Numbered from the stretch's first letter, positions 1-16,000 are shown. The stretch: DNA of 64,000 nt from Guillardia theta CCMP2712 (GCF_000315625.1 NW_005434641.1:229517-293516), one strand, 5' to 3'. A program made the numbers and translations. The notes: generated from the letters alone by a model not told the origin.

Positions 1-42
1 CAGTACAAACAATACAAAGGATGTCTTCTGGACCGCTCTCTA

Positions 43-1463
43 TCAATTTCGCTCCTCCAACACCGGAGCCTTTGCACTGACACTAACAGCATCGCCGACT
101 ACGTTCAACCACGAGTCTATGAGGGAATCGCTTCCGTACCACGTCGATCGGATTTCATACTCGGGCATTCGAGGAGAGCTGATCGAGTGATAGCATTTCA
201 AGTCCACCTGCGTCGAACCCTGCCAAGACGATCACTCGCATTTCCCACCACCTTCCTCCCCATCTCTCCATCCCACCTCCAGGTGTGAACTCTGCAGGGG
301 CACAACTCCATCCCCTAGCACAGACCCTTCTCCGCACACAAGGCGGTAAGATTCATAGGCCGATCTCCCCTGCGCCAGTAAGTATTAAGTTGGTGCAGCG
401 ATTGATCAGCGATCATGACGATGGTGGCTCACCAAACTCCCTCTGGCTCCTTCCTTGTCCCCCGGGATAAGGTCGCTTCCTACCGTCACGTATGGAACTC
501 TCGGGGCCAAAAAGGCGCCGGGCAGGTTCTCATGCGTCCATGTCAAGGCTGTCATGATGGTGAGGTCGAGCAAGGGGGGAGGGGGAGGAGCGTCAGACCT
601 CCTCGGGTCATGTCCATAATGTCCTTCGCGTTGCTGGAGGGTGGAGAGTGCGGGGTTCCAAGAGAAACGAAACTAAGGAAGAAGAATCAAAACCTGGAGT
701 GAACAGCACGGGACGACAAAACCAGCTGATCATGTCTACTATCCTCGTCTTCGTATCCTCATCCCTCCACGTTCCATCTCCGAGAACTGCTCTCCCAAGC
801 CATCCTCCTGCTCAAAGTTTTGACCAAGGCAATAAGACAGTTGTTGGCTCACCAGCGCTATGGCCGATGACTACCACTGGAGTCTTGTTTGAAGCCTCGT
901 AGGCGCGACTGATTTCTCTTCTCGCCATGTTCACATACCAACCATAGCCGGGCTCGTAGGGAGAGCTCTTGCCGAGCCAGAAGGACAGGGTGAAGATCCC
1001 CCACAAGACGTTCAGCCACTGGGCTCGCTTCAGAGGCATCACTTGCACTTGGTGCCCTCGCTTCTCCAGGGCGCACGTGATGCTCTGCTCGAACCCGCAC
1101 CCGAAAGGATCGATGTAGTCTTCTTGCGCATTGCCGAACCCTGGCAGGATGACGACTCGATGAGAGGGCCTGCGGGGTGTGACTGAATGTGAGATCAGAC
1201 GCGTGAGACGTACATGCACGCTCGGAGAGAGCTTGACGGAGAGCAACTCCTGGTGCCCGACACAGCAGGTCGTTGACAGACTCCGCGTCGCAGATCATGA
1301 GCGGTGCGAAGTGCAGAAGAGATTCTGGGAAACAAGGAGTAAGGGGAGAAAGTATAGAGTCAGCAACAACGTACCTCGATGACTGGAAGCACAGCGCGAT
1401 CGGAGCTTCGAAGGCCAAGATTGCTATCACAGTCAACGATCTATGGTAATCGGACGCCTTCAT
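43..1463 (-). CDS. alpha/beta hydrolase (lipase-like), probable plastid protein
   Basis: A serine hydrolase of the alpha/beta fold, probably acting on lipid or ester substrates in the plastid. I could join eight exons in frame (1463-1375, 1324-1214, 1169-853, 807-723, 672-599, 548-433, 369-277, 219-43) to give 353 residues; the introns are 44-63 nt with GT/AG ends. The mature part starts with VVILPGFGN, has the nucleophile elbow GHSAGGWLGRAVLGDG, then SLGTPHSPP, DMTRGALTW, the acid-residue region LGDGVVP, a likely catalytic His in CYHS, and ends near WYGSDSLIDSWL. The order matches chloroplast hydrolases of plants and cyanobacteria. The N-terminus (MKASDYHRSLTVIAILAFEA, then PIALCF and a basic, Ser-rich stretch) looks like a signal peptide followed by a transit peptide with Phe at its start. 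Family and exon structure are secure; the exact substrate is unknown. Confidence 0.8.
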
Positions 1464-1552
1464 GTTGTTCTCACTGACATCAAATGTGCGTCAGACTTGA
1501 CCATGAACGCAAGGAGAGTTGTGAAGACAGACGCTGTTCTCTCATCTACCAT

Positions 1553-1862
<310 letters not shown>

Positions 1863-2107
1863 CTCATCAGTCCCCTTGTATCCCTGGTCACACTACCACC
1901 GAGTAATACACACTTTCAGTTTAAGCAGGGGGTATTGAATACCGGTACTATTTAGGTAAATAGTTAGGAATAATGTATGGTAGGGTTATCACTGGTAGAT
2001 CCTGAATGGGGTTGGGGGTAGTATGGTTGTAATCATCAAACGATGCGACAAATGAAAGGATGCGACGGAGTGGGAAGCGTGTGGGAAGAAGGAAGAGGGA
2101 GGGGAGG

Positions 2108-2264
2108 CAGAGGCAGAGGGAGGGACAGAGGAAGAGGAGCAGGAGCAGGAGCCGAAGCAGGTGCAGGTGCAGGTGCAGGTGCAGGTGCAGGAGCAGGAGC
2201 AGGAGCAGGAGCAGGTGCAGGTGCAGGTGCAGGTGCAGGTGCAGGTGCAGGTGCAGGTGCAGGT

Positions 2265-2338
<74 letters not shown>

Positions 2339-2340
2339 GG
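2108..2340. repeat. hexanucleotide array (GCAGGA/GCAGGT)n
   Basis: Alternating blocks of GCAGGT and GCAGGA from about 2140 to 2336, after a purine-rich lead-in. The GCAGGA units are the reverse complement of the CTCCTG units at 1620-1860, so the two arrays face each other across about 280 bp of ordinary sequence (1863-2107) that holds no gene I can support. Confidence 0.93.
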
Positions 2341-2781
2341 AAGGAGCGGGAGGAGGATACGAAGATTGGAGGGAGAGGAGATAGTCTTGTTGAGGACAAG
2401 TAGATTGTGAGGGCATGACGACGGAGCAAAGAAGTACAAGAGAGTGGAGAGAGGAAAAGGTGAAGATTGCAAACAGAGGGAACAACACGAGGAAGGAATT
2501 TACCGAGGAGGGAGGAGACTTGCAAGTGAATCCCATGAGGATGAACACGATGCTGCCCAGAACGGCAAGAATCAAGGAAAGGGCTAACTCGATCTGCTCG
2601 CACAGGGAGTTTCTCGATCAGATGTCCACCGGCCAGACCCAGCAAGTTGCGTCTGCAGCTGAGATGCAGGCGAGCAAGTCGCTGGCGAAGAAGATGGAGG
2701 CAAGAGACGCCTAGCCCTTGCTGTACCTCCTTGACATGCTCGTAGATCCCCTCCGAAAATGCACCGAACTGGCCCCTGAGA
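2341..2781. other. spacer upstream of AGPS, first AGPS exon not found
   Basis: This stretch must hold, or be spanned by, the 5' end of the AGPS gene, but no ATG in frame with it is visible. On the minus strand a hydrophobic reading (2500-2575, ILAVLGSIVFILMG) could be a membrane exon, but I could not join it to anything. Confidence 0.4.
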
Positions 2782-6375
<3,594 letters not shown>

Positions 6376-6439
6376 ACGGTCGTGCACCAGAGCCGCATGA
6401 TAGTGTTTGAGAGGTTCAAAGGCGTTAACTCTCCCATTC

Positions 6440-7053
6440 TCAACTGAATACATTCACAATCTCCTGCCAGTCGCTGAAGATCTCTGCTGTTTCCTGCGCT
6501 GTGTATCCTCCCTCCCTCCCCTCCACGTGGATCCCTTCCTCCCGCCGCAACTTCGCCAGCTCGTACTTGCGACTTAGCCGATCCATCAACCTCCTCTTCA
6601 TATCCGCCGGCATCGGGTAGAAGGCGCACGGGACAATGTTGGAGATCGACACCTTGACCTTGCTAGTCAGCGATGCCATGATGCTCACCCATCACCTTCG
6701 TCTTGCTGCCATGCTCGCTGTACTTGATCTTCTTGCCCCAACCCACTAGCTTCACTATCTGCAACGAGGGCAGGTCAAACGACCATTATCAGCAGCACAC
6801 GACCGGTTGACAGCAAGCATACCGCCCATGGCGCATGTAGCATTGCAGATCGTGTGGGTAGTGGCCCGAGTTTGAGGAGGTCAAGTAAGGATTCGCAAAC
6901 GTAAAAACCTCCGCCATGGCCAGCCTTTACTTCCTGGGACATCGCGCTCCCAACCCTGTACTCCGTCTTTCCGTCGAATATTGAGACATAACTACCTCGC
7001 TCATTCACAGCCACAAGTTTGAAATAATACTCCTCATCTGCCACATGGATCAT
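6440..7053 (-). CDS. hypothetical protein, about 170 aa
   Basis: Three exons join in frame. The first starts at ATG 7053 (MIHVADEEYYFKLVAVNERG) and runs to HAPWA. The second is IVKLVGWGKKIKYSEHGSKTK. The third starts VKVSISNIVPCAFYPMPADM and runs to the stop at 6440. The second intron would be only 38 nt (GTGATG to GCAAG) and is phase 0 on both sides. The N-terminal half looks like a compact beta-rich fold with FDGKTEYRVG and a Gly-rich GHGGGFYV turn; the C-terminal part is basic and helical. I do not recognise the family. An upstream exon cannot be ruled out, because open reading continues on the 5' side in another frame. The gene converges on AGPS with a 64-bp spacer and diverges from the repeat protein at 7369. 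Confidence 0.55.
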
Positions 7054-7368
7054 ATGCTGCCATCGTCACGAACACCAGCAGCACATGTCTTTCCTGCAAC
7101 AAACCATGGGCAGAGGAGACAAGGGAGGGGAGGATAAGGAGGAGGATGTGTGAAGCATCAGTCAGGGATCTGGAAACAAACAAGGAGATCAGGTGGACAA
7201 GGGCTGGCGGAGAGGAGAGGATTGATGTCAGAGCCTCGCTTGCCCAGCAGCGTTCGCACCATTTTTCATTGGCCGTTGTGAATTTTGAAACCACGGATAT
7301 GGCAGACCACTGTGGAGAACCATTTTCTCTGCATTTTCTCCACAGTAAGTCTCCATCTTTCTCTGGCC

Positions 7369-8745
7369 ATGGTAGAAGGGAAAGTGCCGTTCAAGAGGAG
7401 GCGGTTGGAGCCCTCGGGCGATGGAGGAGAAGGAACCAGAGGGTATGAGTCAGCTGCTCCAGCACTTGCTGCTGTCTTGGGACAAGGAGGTGTAGGCGCA
7501 GCAGAAGCAGGAGCAACATTGCTGACAGCTGTGGGATTTTCAAATGCTACGGGAGGAGCTGGAACAGTGATGAGAACTTACATGGCAAGTGGATTATCAG
7601 TTATGTCAGGATCAAGCGATGGAGGAAGCCGAGAAGACGAAGCAGCAGGTCCAAGGGTAGTAGATTCGCGTGAGGGAGCCGGAAGCAGGGCGGGAGCGGG
7701 AGAGGGAGCTGTAGCAGCAGCAGCAGCAGCAAGAGCGAAGGAAGGAGCAGGAATGGCAAATGCAAATGGATCAGAATCGAGCGGAAAGGAAACTGAAGTT
7801 TCAGGTGGGTCAGATTCCAGGGTTGCTTCAGAAGGTGGGACAGCCACGACAGGAGCTGGGGAACCAAACGGAGCGGCGGGGAATAACGCGACAGGAGAAA
7901 CAACATCTGGACCGCGAGCTGGAGCAGCTGTAACGGCGGCAGCTACAAACAAGGCAAGAAAAGCCTGGCAGTGTCCACATGGGCGAAAGAAAGCGCTCTG
8001 CAAGGAATGTGGAGGCCACGGACTTTGCGAACATGATCGGCGGCGATCCATCTGCCGAGAATGCTGGGCAATGAGCTTGTGCGATCACAAGCTGCAAAGG
8101 TATCGATGTAAGAAGTGCTGGGCTCGAAGCATCTGCGATCACAAGTTGGAGCGAATACAATGTAAGGAATGCTGGGGGAAGAGCATATGCGAACACGGGC
8201 AGCAGCGATCGATTTGTATGGTGTGCAAAGGAAAACGTTGCGAGCACGGGCGGCGGCGATCATCATGCAAAGACTGCAAGGGGGGCAGCATATGTGAACA
8301 CAGTCGGCAACGAAGCATATGCAAAGAATGCAAGGGAAATGGGATCTGCGAGCATAACAGGCGACGGTCAACGTGTACGGAGTGCGGTGGACAGGCATTG
8401 TGCCAGCACGGACGGAGACAATGGATATGTAAGGATTGCAAGGGGAAAGGGATCTGCCGACATGGTCAGCGTCGAACGCTTTGCAAGGAATGCGGGGGCA
8501 AGAGCCTCTGCGAACATGGACGACGTCGATCACTTTGCAGAGATTGCGGGGGAGGAAGCATTTGCGAACATGGACGGCGACGAACGACATGCAAGGAATG
8601 TGGGGGAGGGAGCATGTGCGCTCATGGAAGGCAGAGATCACATTGTAAGGAGTGCGGGGGAAGAGGCGTATGCGAGCATCAGCGACGACGATCGAGCTGC
8701 AAGTATTGCAAAGAGGCCAACACTTGCAAAGGTGGACAGCAGTAG
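7369..8745 (+). CDS. tandem C-x-H-x6-C-x2-C repeat protein, 458 aa
   Basis: A single-exon protein starting at ATG 7369. Residues 1 to about 200 are low-complexity Ala, Gly, Ser and Glu with a basic start (MVEGKVPFKRRRLEP). From about residue 205 to the end there are 14 copies of an 18-residue unit of the form C-x-H-G-R-R-R-S-x-C-K-x-C-G-G-x-S-x. Each unit offers three Cys and one His, a plausible Zn site. One linker, between the fifth and sixth units (CMVCKGKRCEH), is two residues shorter than the rest. Arg/Lys fill the positions between ligands, so nucleic-acid binding is possible but unproven. I believe similar CxH/CxxC arrays occur in several algal genomes, but their function is not known to me. 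No transmembrane segment or signal peptide is seen. Confidence 0.85.
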   Translation: MVEGKVPFKRRRLEPSGDGGEGTRGYESAAPALAAVLGQGGVGAAEAGATLLTAVGFSNATGGAGTVMRTYMASGLSVMSGSSDGGSREDEAAGPRVVDSREGAGSRAGAGEGAVAAAAAARAKEGAGMANANGSESSGKETEVSGGSDSRVASEGGTATTGAGEPNGAAGNNATGETTSGPRAGAAVTAAATNKARKAWQCPHGRKKALCKECGGHGLCEHDRRRSICRECWAMSLCDHKLQRYRCKKCWARSICDHKLERIQCKECWGKSICEHGQQRSICMVCKGKRCEHGRRRSSCKDCKGGSICEHSRQRSICKECKGNGICEHNRRRSTCTECGGQALCQHGRRQWICKDCKGKGICRHGQRRTLCKECGGKSLCEHGRRRSLCRDCGGGSICEHGRRRTTCKECGGGSMCAHGRQRSHCKECGGRGVCEHQRRRSSCKYCKEANTCKGGQQ

Positions 8746-9031
8746 GAAAGGTACTAGTCATCTAAGTTGCCCCCAACAGTGGCAGCAGTGACAAGCGGTC
8801 CGCCAACTGCGATGTGGGAAGCGCTTTTGCATGAAGGATGGGAGAACTGAGCTACTTGGTAGGCAGGAACAATCAGGTTCAAGATGTTGTTTGTAATAAA
8901 AAATTTGAAAATTTGAAAAGCTCCGCGCAGCCTGGCAGCCGCCGGGCCGGGCCCACCGGGCTGGTCTGAGTGCAATTGGTCAAAAAAAAACGTCAGGTGC
9001 AATTTCAAGCATCAACGGCTCAAGTGCAGAA

Positions 9032-11240
9032 ATGGCGAGCGGGGAGTATGAGCTCCGAGTCGCGATGGATCGAGCGACGTCGATGAGGAGGAAGAGAGAG
9101 CTGCTGCATCGCTACAACATGGCAGTCATGCATGCCTCTCCTGCCATGGAAGTGATCAAGAGCTTCAGAGAACGATCTGAAAAGGAACCCACACAAAACT
9201 GGGGGAGAGAGTTCGTCGAACGAGTTCGAAGCTTCATGCCGGTTGTCGGCGCTGCAGGCGATCGACTTGCACACCTTTGTCTGTTTGCCGGGGCTGAAGA
9301 GATCTTCTACTTCCTGCTGGGCTCAGAGTTCTGTGATGCTTTCGGTGCCAGTGCCGCCATGGCCGATGATTTGACGCCTTGGGAAAGTCGAATGAACTTT
9401 GAGCGAGAAGGAGATGTAGGGCTGTACACAGGCATGACGTGCCTGCATATTGCTATCATCCAAGGGAACAATCGTTTGACCCACACCCTTCTGGATAAGT
9501 TTCCCGAACTAGCTTTGAGGGGTTTAGAGGGGGTCGCGTTCAAGCCATGCAGGTGGATCAAACGCGGGGAGGCAGAGACATGGAGAGGATGGCGGTCTCT
9601 GCTGAGAGGACGATGGGGTCACAGCAACATACAAGTGAATCTGATGTCCTCTTTTGACCTCGGAAACACAACAATGTCGTTGGCCGTGTGCAGGGGAGAT
9701 CAGGTGTTGTGTGAGAGGGTTGCTGCTGCGATGCCGGACGTTACTCTAGACGACATGGCTCGCCAGCAGGATTGCGCCGGCAACACAATCTTGCACAAAG
9801 TCGTGCAGTTCAGGAAGCATGACGTTCTGAGATGGTTGCTCACGGTTGTGTCTGATAGACGGTGTTGGGAGATGGAGAACAATGAGGGGCTCACGCCTTT
9901 GACGCTTGCTGCAATCCTCGGATTCAACGATGTGCTTCATAGCATGTTAACAACATCTTTGTACTGCCGAAGCATCAACCTTGACTTCGCGTCTCACGTC
10001 GATATCTGCTGCGATCGTCTGGTTATGTCAGGACGAGGCGGCCAAGGAAAGCAACCCATCAATTTGCTCGACTGCTCCGTGTTAGCTGGAGTAGAAAACT
10101 ATCAAGGCAACTTGCTAGTACAAGAATTCGTGAAGGAGAACTGGAGAAAGTACGGAGTCAAGGCATATCTCAAACTTGTTCTTCTGCCATTTCTTCTCGT
10201 CACGATTCTCGCCCATGTCCTGTTTGCGCTGCGAGCCCACGAAGTACAACGAAACTGGTTGAATGCATGGGCGAACAACTGCACGGCCAACGTGACGTAC
10301 AGGCTGGAGTGTGCGAGGGAGAGCTACAGCGAGACATATGGCAGACTCTCTTGGACCAAGAATTTCTCCTCACTATCGGCAGTGGATAAACTTGGGGCGG
10401 CCGTCTTTGTGTATGAGTTGTTGGCTACAGGAATCTGCAGCTTCTGGTGTTTTGCCTTCTTCTACCTCGCCCTACTGACCTACATGAGAAACAACTTGAA
10501 GTTTTGTTTGAGGAGCCTCGACTGGAGATCCTCCTTCATCGTCGTCTTCCCCGCCTTCCTCGGTCTGGGTTGCGGCGTGACGTTCCTTGCTGCTTTCATC
10601 TCGCGGTTGTGCGAGAGAGAGACTCTGGAGCTCGACTTCTTGAGAAGCTCAGCTGTACTCCTGGGCTCACTCGCAGTGTTCTTGATGGTTCCCTTCAGAT
10701 ACCTTGGAAGGATCGTGCTGGTCGTGTGCGATGTTTGCCTTGACGCTCTCGCCCCCTGCCTCACCCTCTTCCTCCTCTCCGCTCTCGCTTTCTCCTTGGC
10801 CTCTTTCGCCCTCTCCGTCAACTTGTTTGAATCTAGCGTGCCCTATTCGGAAATCGTCTACACGTTGTTCTATGTAAGAGGCCCCATCAATGATCCTTGA
10901 CAATGACATGTCCCAGGTTTCTTTGGGCTACTTTGATGTTCTGGGAAAGTCAAGCCTGATCGCTGAGACACGAACACGGTGGATTGGCATCATCTTGGCC
11001 ATCTTGTTCATCTTCCTCAACTGCCTCATCTTCTTGGCGTTGTTGGTGTCATTCATGTTCAAAGCTTTCAGCAACCAGGAGCAGCAGGCGCAGGCTCGAC
11101 ATTCTTACGTCCAGGCGCAGATTCTGCTGAGCCTCGGACAGCACATGACGCTGCCTGCCAAGGAGAAACTGCGAAAGATACACCGGATCCCTCGCGCCGC
11201 CATGGGGCTGGGCATGTCACACAACGAGGTTATTTACTAG
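9032..11240 (+). CDS. TRP-like cation channel with ankyrin repeats, 721 aa
   Basis: Two exons (9032-10873, 10917-11240) joined across a 43-nt GT-AG intron in phase 0. The N-terminal 330 residues contain ankyrin-like units (TGMTCLHIAIIQGNNRLTHT, DCAGNTILHKVVQ, NEGLTPLTLAAILGFNDV). They are followed by about six hydrophobic segments: LKLVLLPFLLVTILAHVLFA, a pair around 450-490, FIVVFPAFLGLGCGVTFLAA, CLTLFLLSALAFSLASFAL, and the last, ILAILFIFLNCLIFLALLV. Between the last two lies a pore-loop-like stretch ending YTLFYVSLGYFDVLG, split by the intron. This is the layout of TRPV/TRPA-type channels. The gating stimulus cannot be read from sequence. The C-terminal tail is short (about 45 residues) and basic. 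A GC-rich patch at 8920-8965 lies just upstream of the start. Confidence 0.75.
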
Positions 11241-11378
11241 TTCAAAGACTGTCAGCAGTTTTCCTCTCGATTTCTGCGTATCCGCTCAATCGCACGTGGC
11301 GCTAAAGCCAGAGGGGTGCACGCGGGGATGGTGGTAGCTGCAGCTGGTCTCAGCGATCGATCTCGCACGCCCCAGGAC

Positions 11379-12554
11379 TCACCGGAACCCATCGATGTGG
11401 CAGACTCGCTTCAACAGCAGCATCTCATAGCCGCATTCCTGCCCGCGTACGTCAGCTTCCGAATCGTTAGCTCACACATCGGCCTACCCTCTCGACCTTG
11501 GCGGCGATCGTCGCGTCGCATTTCTCCAAAAGATCGGAGTAGCTCTCGAAAGCGCTCTTGATACGAGCCTCCCATGCCTGCATTCGCGTCAGCCCGTCAC
11601 TTCATTCGAGCGGTTCGGCTTCACAGGCTGGAAGGCCTCAGGCTTGTTGTCGCCATCTCCTGTCGTTCCAAGGTCCTCCATGAGCTGCATGAAAAAGAGG
11701 ATCAGGAGGTCACATGAAGGTCAACGAAAATGTAGAAGTTGAAAGCATCCTACCATTCTCAAATCGTGAGCCTCGGCCGCGAGCTTGTCACTCTCAATCG
11801 CAGCGTACAGCTTGTGCTCTGCTGCCTCGACAGTGGAGACAAGCTTCTTCTCGCGCTAAGTAAAGAGTGAGCAGCAGTCTCTCCACGCATGCTCTGACCT
11901 CGGCAACTTGTGCCTCTTCGTCATTCAGGCTATTCACGAGGTCTCTTCCCCTGCCAATGCCTTCTGCTATTTTCTCCAGGTCATCAGCATCCATGTTCTT
12001 CCAATGCACTGTCACACAGCAAAAATGTCATCTTCAGCAGCTCTCTAAGGTTTTCGAGCTCACAGCCCATGATGGTAGTATCCATCTTCCTCACGACGTT
12101 GAGGACATCATCACTTTGTCTGGAACGTTTCCATCAGTCTTCTCTAGCCCATTCCCCGTCATTGGACCTCAACAAAACATCAAACGAAGAGCTGAAGAAT
12201 CTCTGGTGGGCGATGCGTGGAAAAGTCTGGATGGCAGGTGCTTTCACCCTGGCAGCCGCAACTGAAAGAAAAGCACGAAGTTAATCTACCATGCGGTTTG
12301 CGCCACCTTGAGAAATACAGGATTCCACCCTTGAGCAGGGGCGAGATACGGGTGGACAGGAAAAGACATGACGACAAAGGAGGATAATTCCAAGTAGGCC
12401 TCAGGCAAAAAGCAAAGAGATAGGAGGAGAGAGGGACGGAACGATGGGATAAAGGAATGTAGGAGGAGGAGGAGGAGGAGGAGGAGGAGGGTAAACGAAA
12501 TTCTGTTCGACCTCGGGCTGCAGGCAGCGCGCTAGCAAAGACGCGGCGGAGCAT
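11379..12554 (-). CDS. mitochondrial helical protein of unknown function, 204 aa
   Basis: Seven exons join in frame with GT-AG introns. ATG 12554 begins MLRRVFASALPAARVAAARV, rich in Arg and Ala with no acids for about 35 residues, then PRIAHQRFFSSS: a typical mitochondrial presequence with a cleavage-like RFFSSS. The mature part (FDVLLRQSDDVLNVVRKMDT, then LEKIAEGIGRGRDLVNSLND, then a charged helix EREKKLVSTVEAAEHKLYAA) is almost entirely helical, ending LLLKRVCHIDGFR. The first intron is long (about 270 nt); the others are about 45-60 nt. I do not recognise the family; a subunit or assembly factor of an inner-membrane complex would fit but is a guess. It converges on the TRP-like gene with a 138-bp spacer. 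Confidence 0.6.
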
Positions 12555-13057
12555 GAGGAGGCGCTGAAGCGACTGTAAAGGGTGGGGTATATTAGGGGAA
12601 TAAGGGGGGTGGAGAGGTTCGAAGATGATGCGGTACGGGTCGTTTTCCTACCCCATGACAGGTGGGGGTGATGTTGAAACTTTGAAGAGGGTAGGGGTGT
12701 AGTACAGGATTTTTCCGCCATTGCAAACTATTTTGATAAATATTTGTAAATAAGTATTTAAAATTTCAAAATAGAGATATGTTTTTCAAAATATATCTTC
12801 AAAAATGTATTTTCATGTTGGAGGCGTATCGCTTGGTACTTTTGTTACCTACCAACCAACGGATGTACATAGTACCCCTTATTATACCCTCAAAAGTACC
12901 CCCCCTTTCGTAGTATGTCAGCCTCCACCAGCGGGACACCCACCCTACCTACTCTATAGCCCCCATCCCCCCATCAACCCTCTCAACAGATCTATAACGG
13001 AAAATCAACGGTCCCGATTGATTGATCGCCGAACTCTTCAGTCCTGCGCACTGCACC
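12555..13057. other. intergenic region with AT-rich core
   Basis: No coding exon seen. Around 12720-12810 the sequence becomes strongly AT-rich, flanked by poly-G/poly-C tracts with GTAGGGG/TACCCC words. Genes on both sides read outward, so this is probably a shared promoter region. Confidence 0.5.
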
Positions 13058-16000
13058 ATGCGACAAGGCGTGCGAGGCCGAGGGAGGGAAGTGGAGGGAG
13101 GAGGTGAGGGAGGAGGAGGAAGGAGAGGCGGGAGCAACCAAGAGACATCAGGGGGGACTGACCTGGTCCCGGATGTCACCCCACAGAAGCCCTGGCCTCG
13201 GAAGATGCAAACACGAGCGATGGATCATGCTGATCCCAGCGCGACAACTGCCGCCATCGGTGACAGACTCTGTGCCAACAGCCCCAGCAGCAGCTCGCCA
13301 GGAGTCTTCAACGGCAGCCAGCATGATGAAAGTTGGCAGGCATTGAAGAGATCGCTACGGGTGTGCGAGCAGGAGAAGGCTATTCTAGCAGGGCAGGTGG
13401 ATGGTCTGACAAGCGCACTGGAGGAAGCGAACAAGCTCTACTTGGCCACTCTCAATGACTCGAGACGCCTCAAGCACGAGCTGGAAGAAGCCTCCTATGC
13501 CAGCAGGAAAGTAGATGCTCTGACTCTGGAGCTGAACAAGTCCAAGAAGTAAGTCAGCCTTCATGTTCGACATCTCGTTCTCTGACATCTTGACGAAGAT
13601 TGCTGATATCAAACATGGACACGATCGAGTCGTGGAGGGAGCAGAGTGCACAGAAAGATGAAGAGATCGACCTTTTGCGTGCTCAGATCGATGCTCTCAA
13701 GAAGAGGATGAAGAGAGAGTCTTTGGAAGAGATTTCTGCTTCTCATGTGCAGTATGATGACGTCATATCACTTGTTGAAGCGAGAGTGGACAGTCTCCTT
13801 CAGACCACCTTCCTGGCGAAACAGCGATGTGACATGATGCAGGACAAGGTTGACCGCTATGAAGCAGGCTGCGCCGGATGGAACGAGGAGAGGATGCGGC
13901 TGCGGGAAGACGTGTGCGAGCTCGAGGCCACGAATGCTTCGCTGTATCAAGAGATCGCGGCCAAGGGACTTGAGAAGAAGAAACTTGGCGAGCAGATCAA
14001 GATGATGGAATTGCAGTTAGAGACGTTGAAGGTACAGGAGGAGGAGAGTGGAAGGCAGAGGGTGGAACGGGAAAGCGAGCAAGCAGACCTTGTGCTGCAG
14101 CTGGAGGATGCAGCAGCTAAGATCGAGTTCCTTGAGAGTGTGATGGCAGAGAAGGAGGAGTGCTTAGAAGCTGCGCTCAAGACTTGCAGCGCTTCACAGG
14201 TGAACAGGAGAAGGATGACCGGTGTGGAGGATGAATGCAGCATGTGCAGGAGGCTCTCAAGGAGAACGCGAGGGCTTCACGGATGGAATGTCAGGAGCTC
14301 CGCGATCAGCTGCAGACGATGACGGGCGAGCTGGAAGCTGCGTGGGAGCGGATGAAAATGTCGATGAAGCAAGAGCAAGAGAGCAGGGAGGAGATGCGGA
14401 GGGTTGTGAAGGAGGGAGACGAACTCCGTGAGGCTCTTGCCAGGATGAGCGATGCTGAGAAGAGGATAAGAGAGTGTGCGCAGAGGATCCTTGACGAGAC
14501 GATCTCGTCGCAGGGAGACTTGTCAGAGGTTGCGGAGCTCTTGCAGCTTCTCCATCGGGAACACGAGCAGCTCTTGGAGGGCGTGCGATCGGACGTGACC
14601 TGCGTCGTTGAGGAGATGTGGACGATTGTAAGCTCGTGGCCTCAGATCTATGATGGCTCCTCCTCTCCCTTCCTTGCCTGACTTGAGCATGTCAGGGTGA
14701 GCAGATGAAGAGGTTGCAACGTGACACGGAGGACATGCAGGGCGATATCGATGTGTACAATGAGCAAGTAGAAGAGCTGAACAGAAATGTTATGCAAGAT
14801 GCCAAGAGAAAAGTGGTGATTGAAGAGACTGGAAGGAAGGGGAGGAGGATGAGGAGAGGGGGGAGAGTGGAGAGGAGGGAATGGGTGGAATGACCTAGAA
14901 GGCAGGAGTTGGAGGCCGCATGCAAACTTAAAGATGAAATGTACTCTCACTTGGAAGAAGAAAATCGAAGTCTCCGCCAAAGACTCTTTGATGCCATGGA
15001 GAAAGTGGCGGCAATGCAACAAGTTTCGATCTCCAACTGTCTGATAGGCTTTGCAGGAGCAGGAGCGCACCGGTGATGAGCACCTGCAAAGGACCGGTCT
15101 TGCATCCCCTCCCACGCTGCCTGCGGTTCTGCTGACAACGATCTTGCTTGTGTCAGGTAGTGTCAGGCAGCAAGTGCCTGCGAGTCAAGGCAGAGGAGCG
15201 ACAAGAACTTTGAGTCATCGGGCCATCGCGTGCGAGGCCGCGGGGGACACGAGCTTGGACCTCAAGTTCGAGTCACAGGATGCGGATCAGAGCTGCTGGG
15301 ACCCCTCCTGGGACCCTTCCTGGACCCTCCCCTCCACTCCTCCTGGCCTCTTGAAGCTGGGAAAGAGCACCGGAGAGTCGCTGCTCCTCTCCTCGCGTCC
15401 TATGGACTTCAACCAACGAAGTGCCGCCCACATCACCCAGGCTATGACAGGAGAAGAGCTGAGCACAGGAGCAGCAGGGGCAGGAGCAGGGAAGGAGGTA
15501 GGAGGATCGACAGGGGGGGGAGGGGCAGCAAGGGAAGAGCTGATGATGGTGATGGTGGAGGAACAGCTCCACTACTCAGAGTGCCAGTTGTCGTTCTGCG
15601 AATTAGCCATGAGCAACCTGCAGCTGGAGCTGGAGGATTTCGTGATGCATGAGAGGCTGAGAAGACAAATCGCAGAAGAAGCTCTGCAGCAGCTGGAGGC
15701 AGAAGTTGATAACTACGTGCAGAGGTGGAACAACAGGCGGAGGGATGGAAGGCTGGGCGGGGGAGGGAGGAGGGGATGGGAGCGAGGTATCGTGACTGGT
15801 CGTACAGGGCAGAGGACCTGCAACAAGACCTTGAGCGTGCAAGTGCGAGCTATCGAGAGATGAGAAGCGAGCACGAGAAGGAGAGGGAACAATGGTATGA
15901 GGAGATAATGGAGCGGAAGCAGGAGATGATGGGTTGACGAAGGTTTTCTCATGCTGAGGACGTGAATCATGGGCTGAAGATGCTTGAGCTTGTCCTGGAC

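Noticed and set aside
7578-8761. EsV-1-7 domain assignment for the Cys/His repeats
   Set aside because: That repeat has C-x4-C-x16-C-x2-H spacing; here the spacing is C-x-H-x6-C-x2-C.
9020-12721. Search for tRNA or rRNA genes here and elsewhere in the window
   Set aside because: No cloverleaf or conserved rRNA stretch was recognised by eye; tRNAscan-SE would be needed to exclude them.
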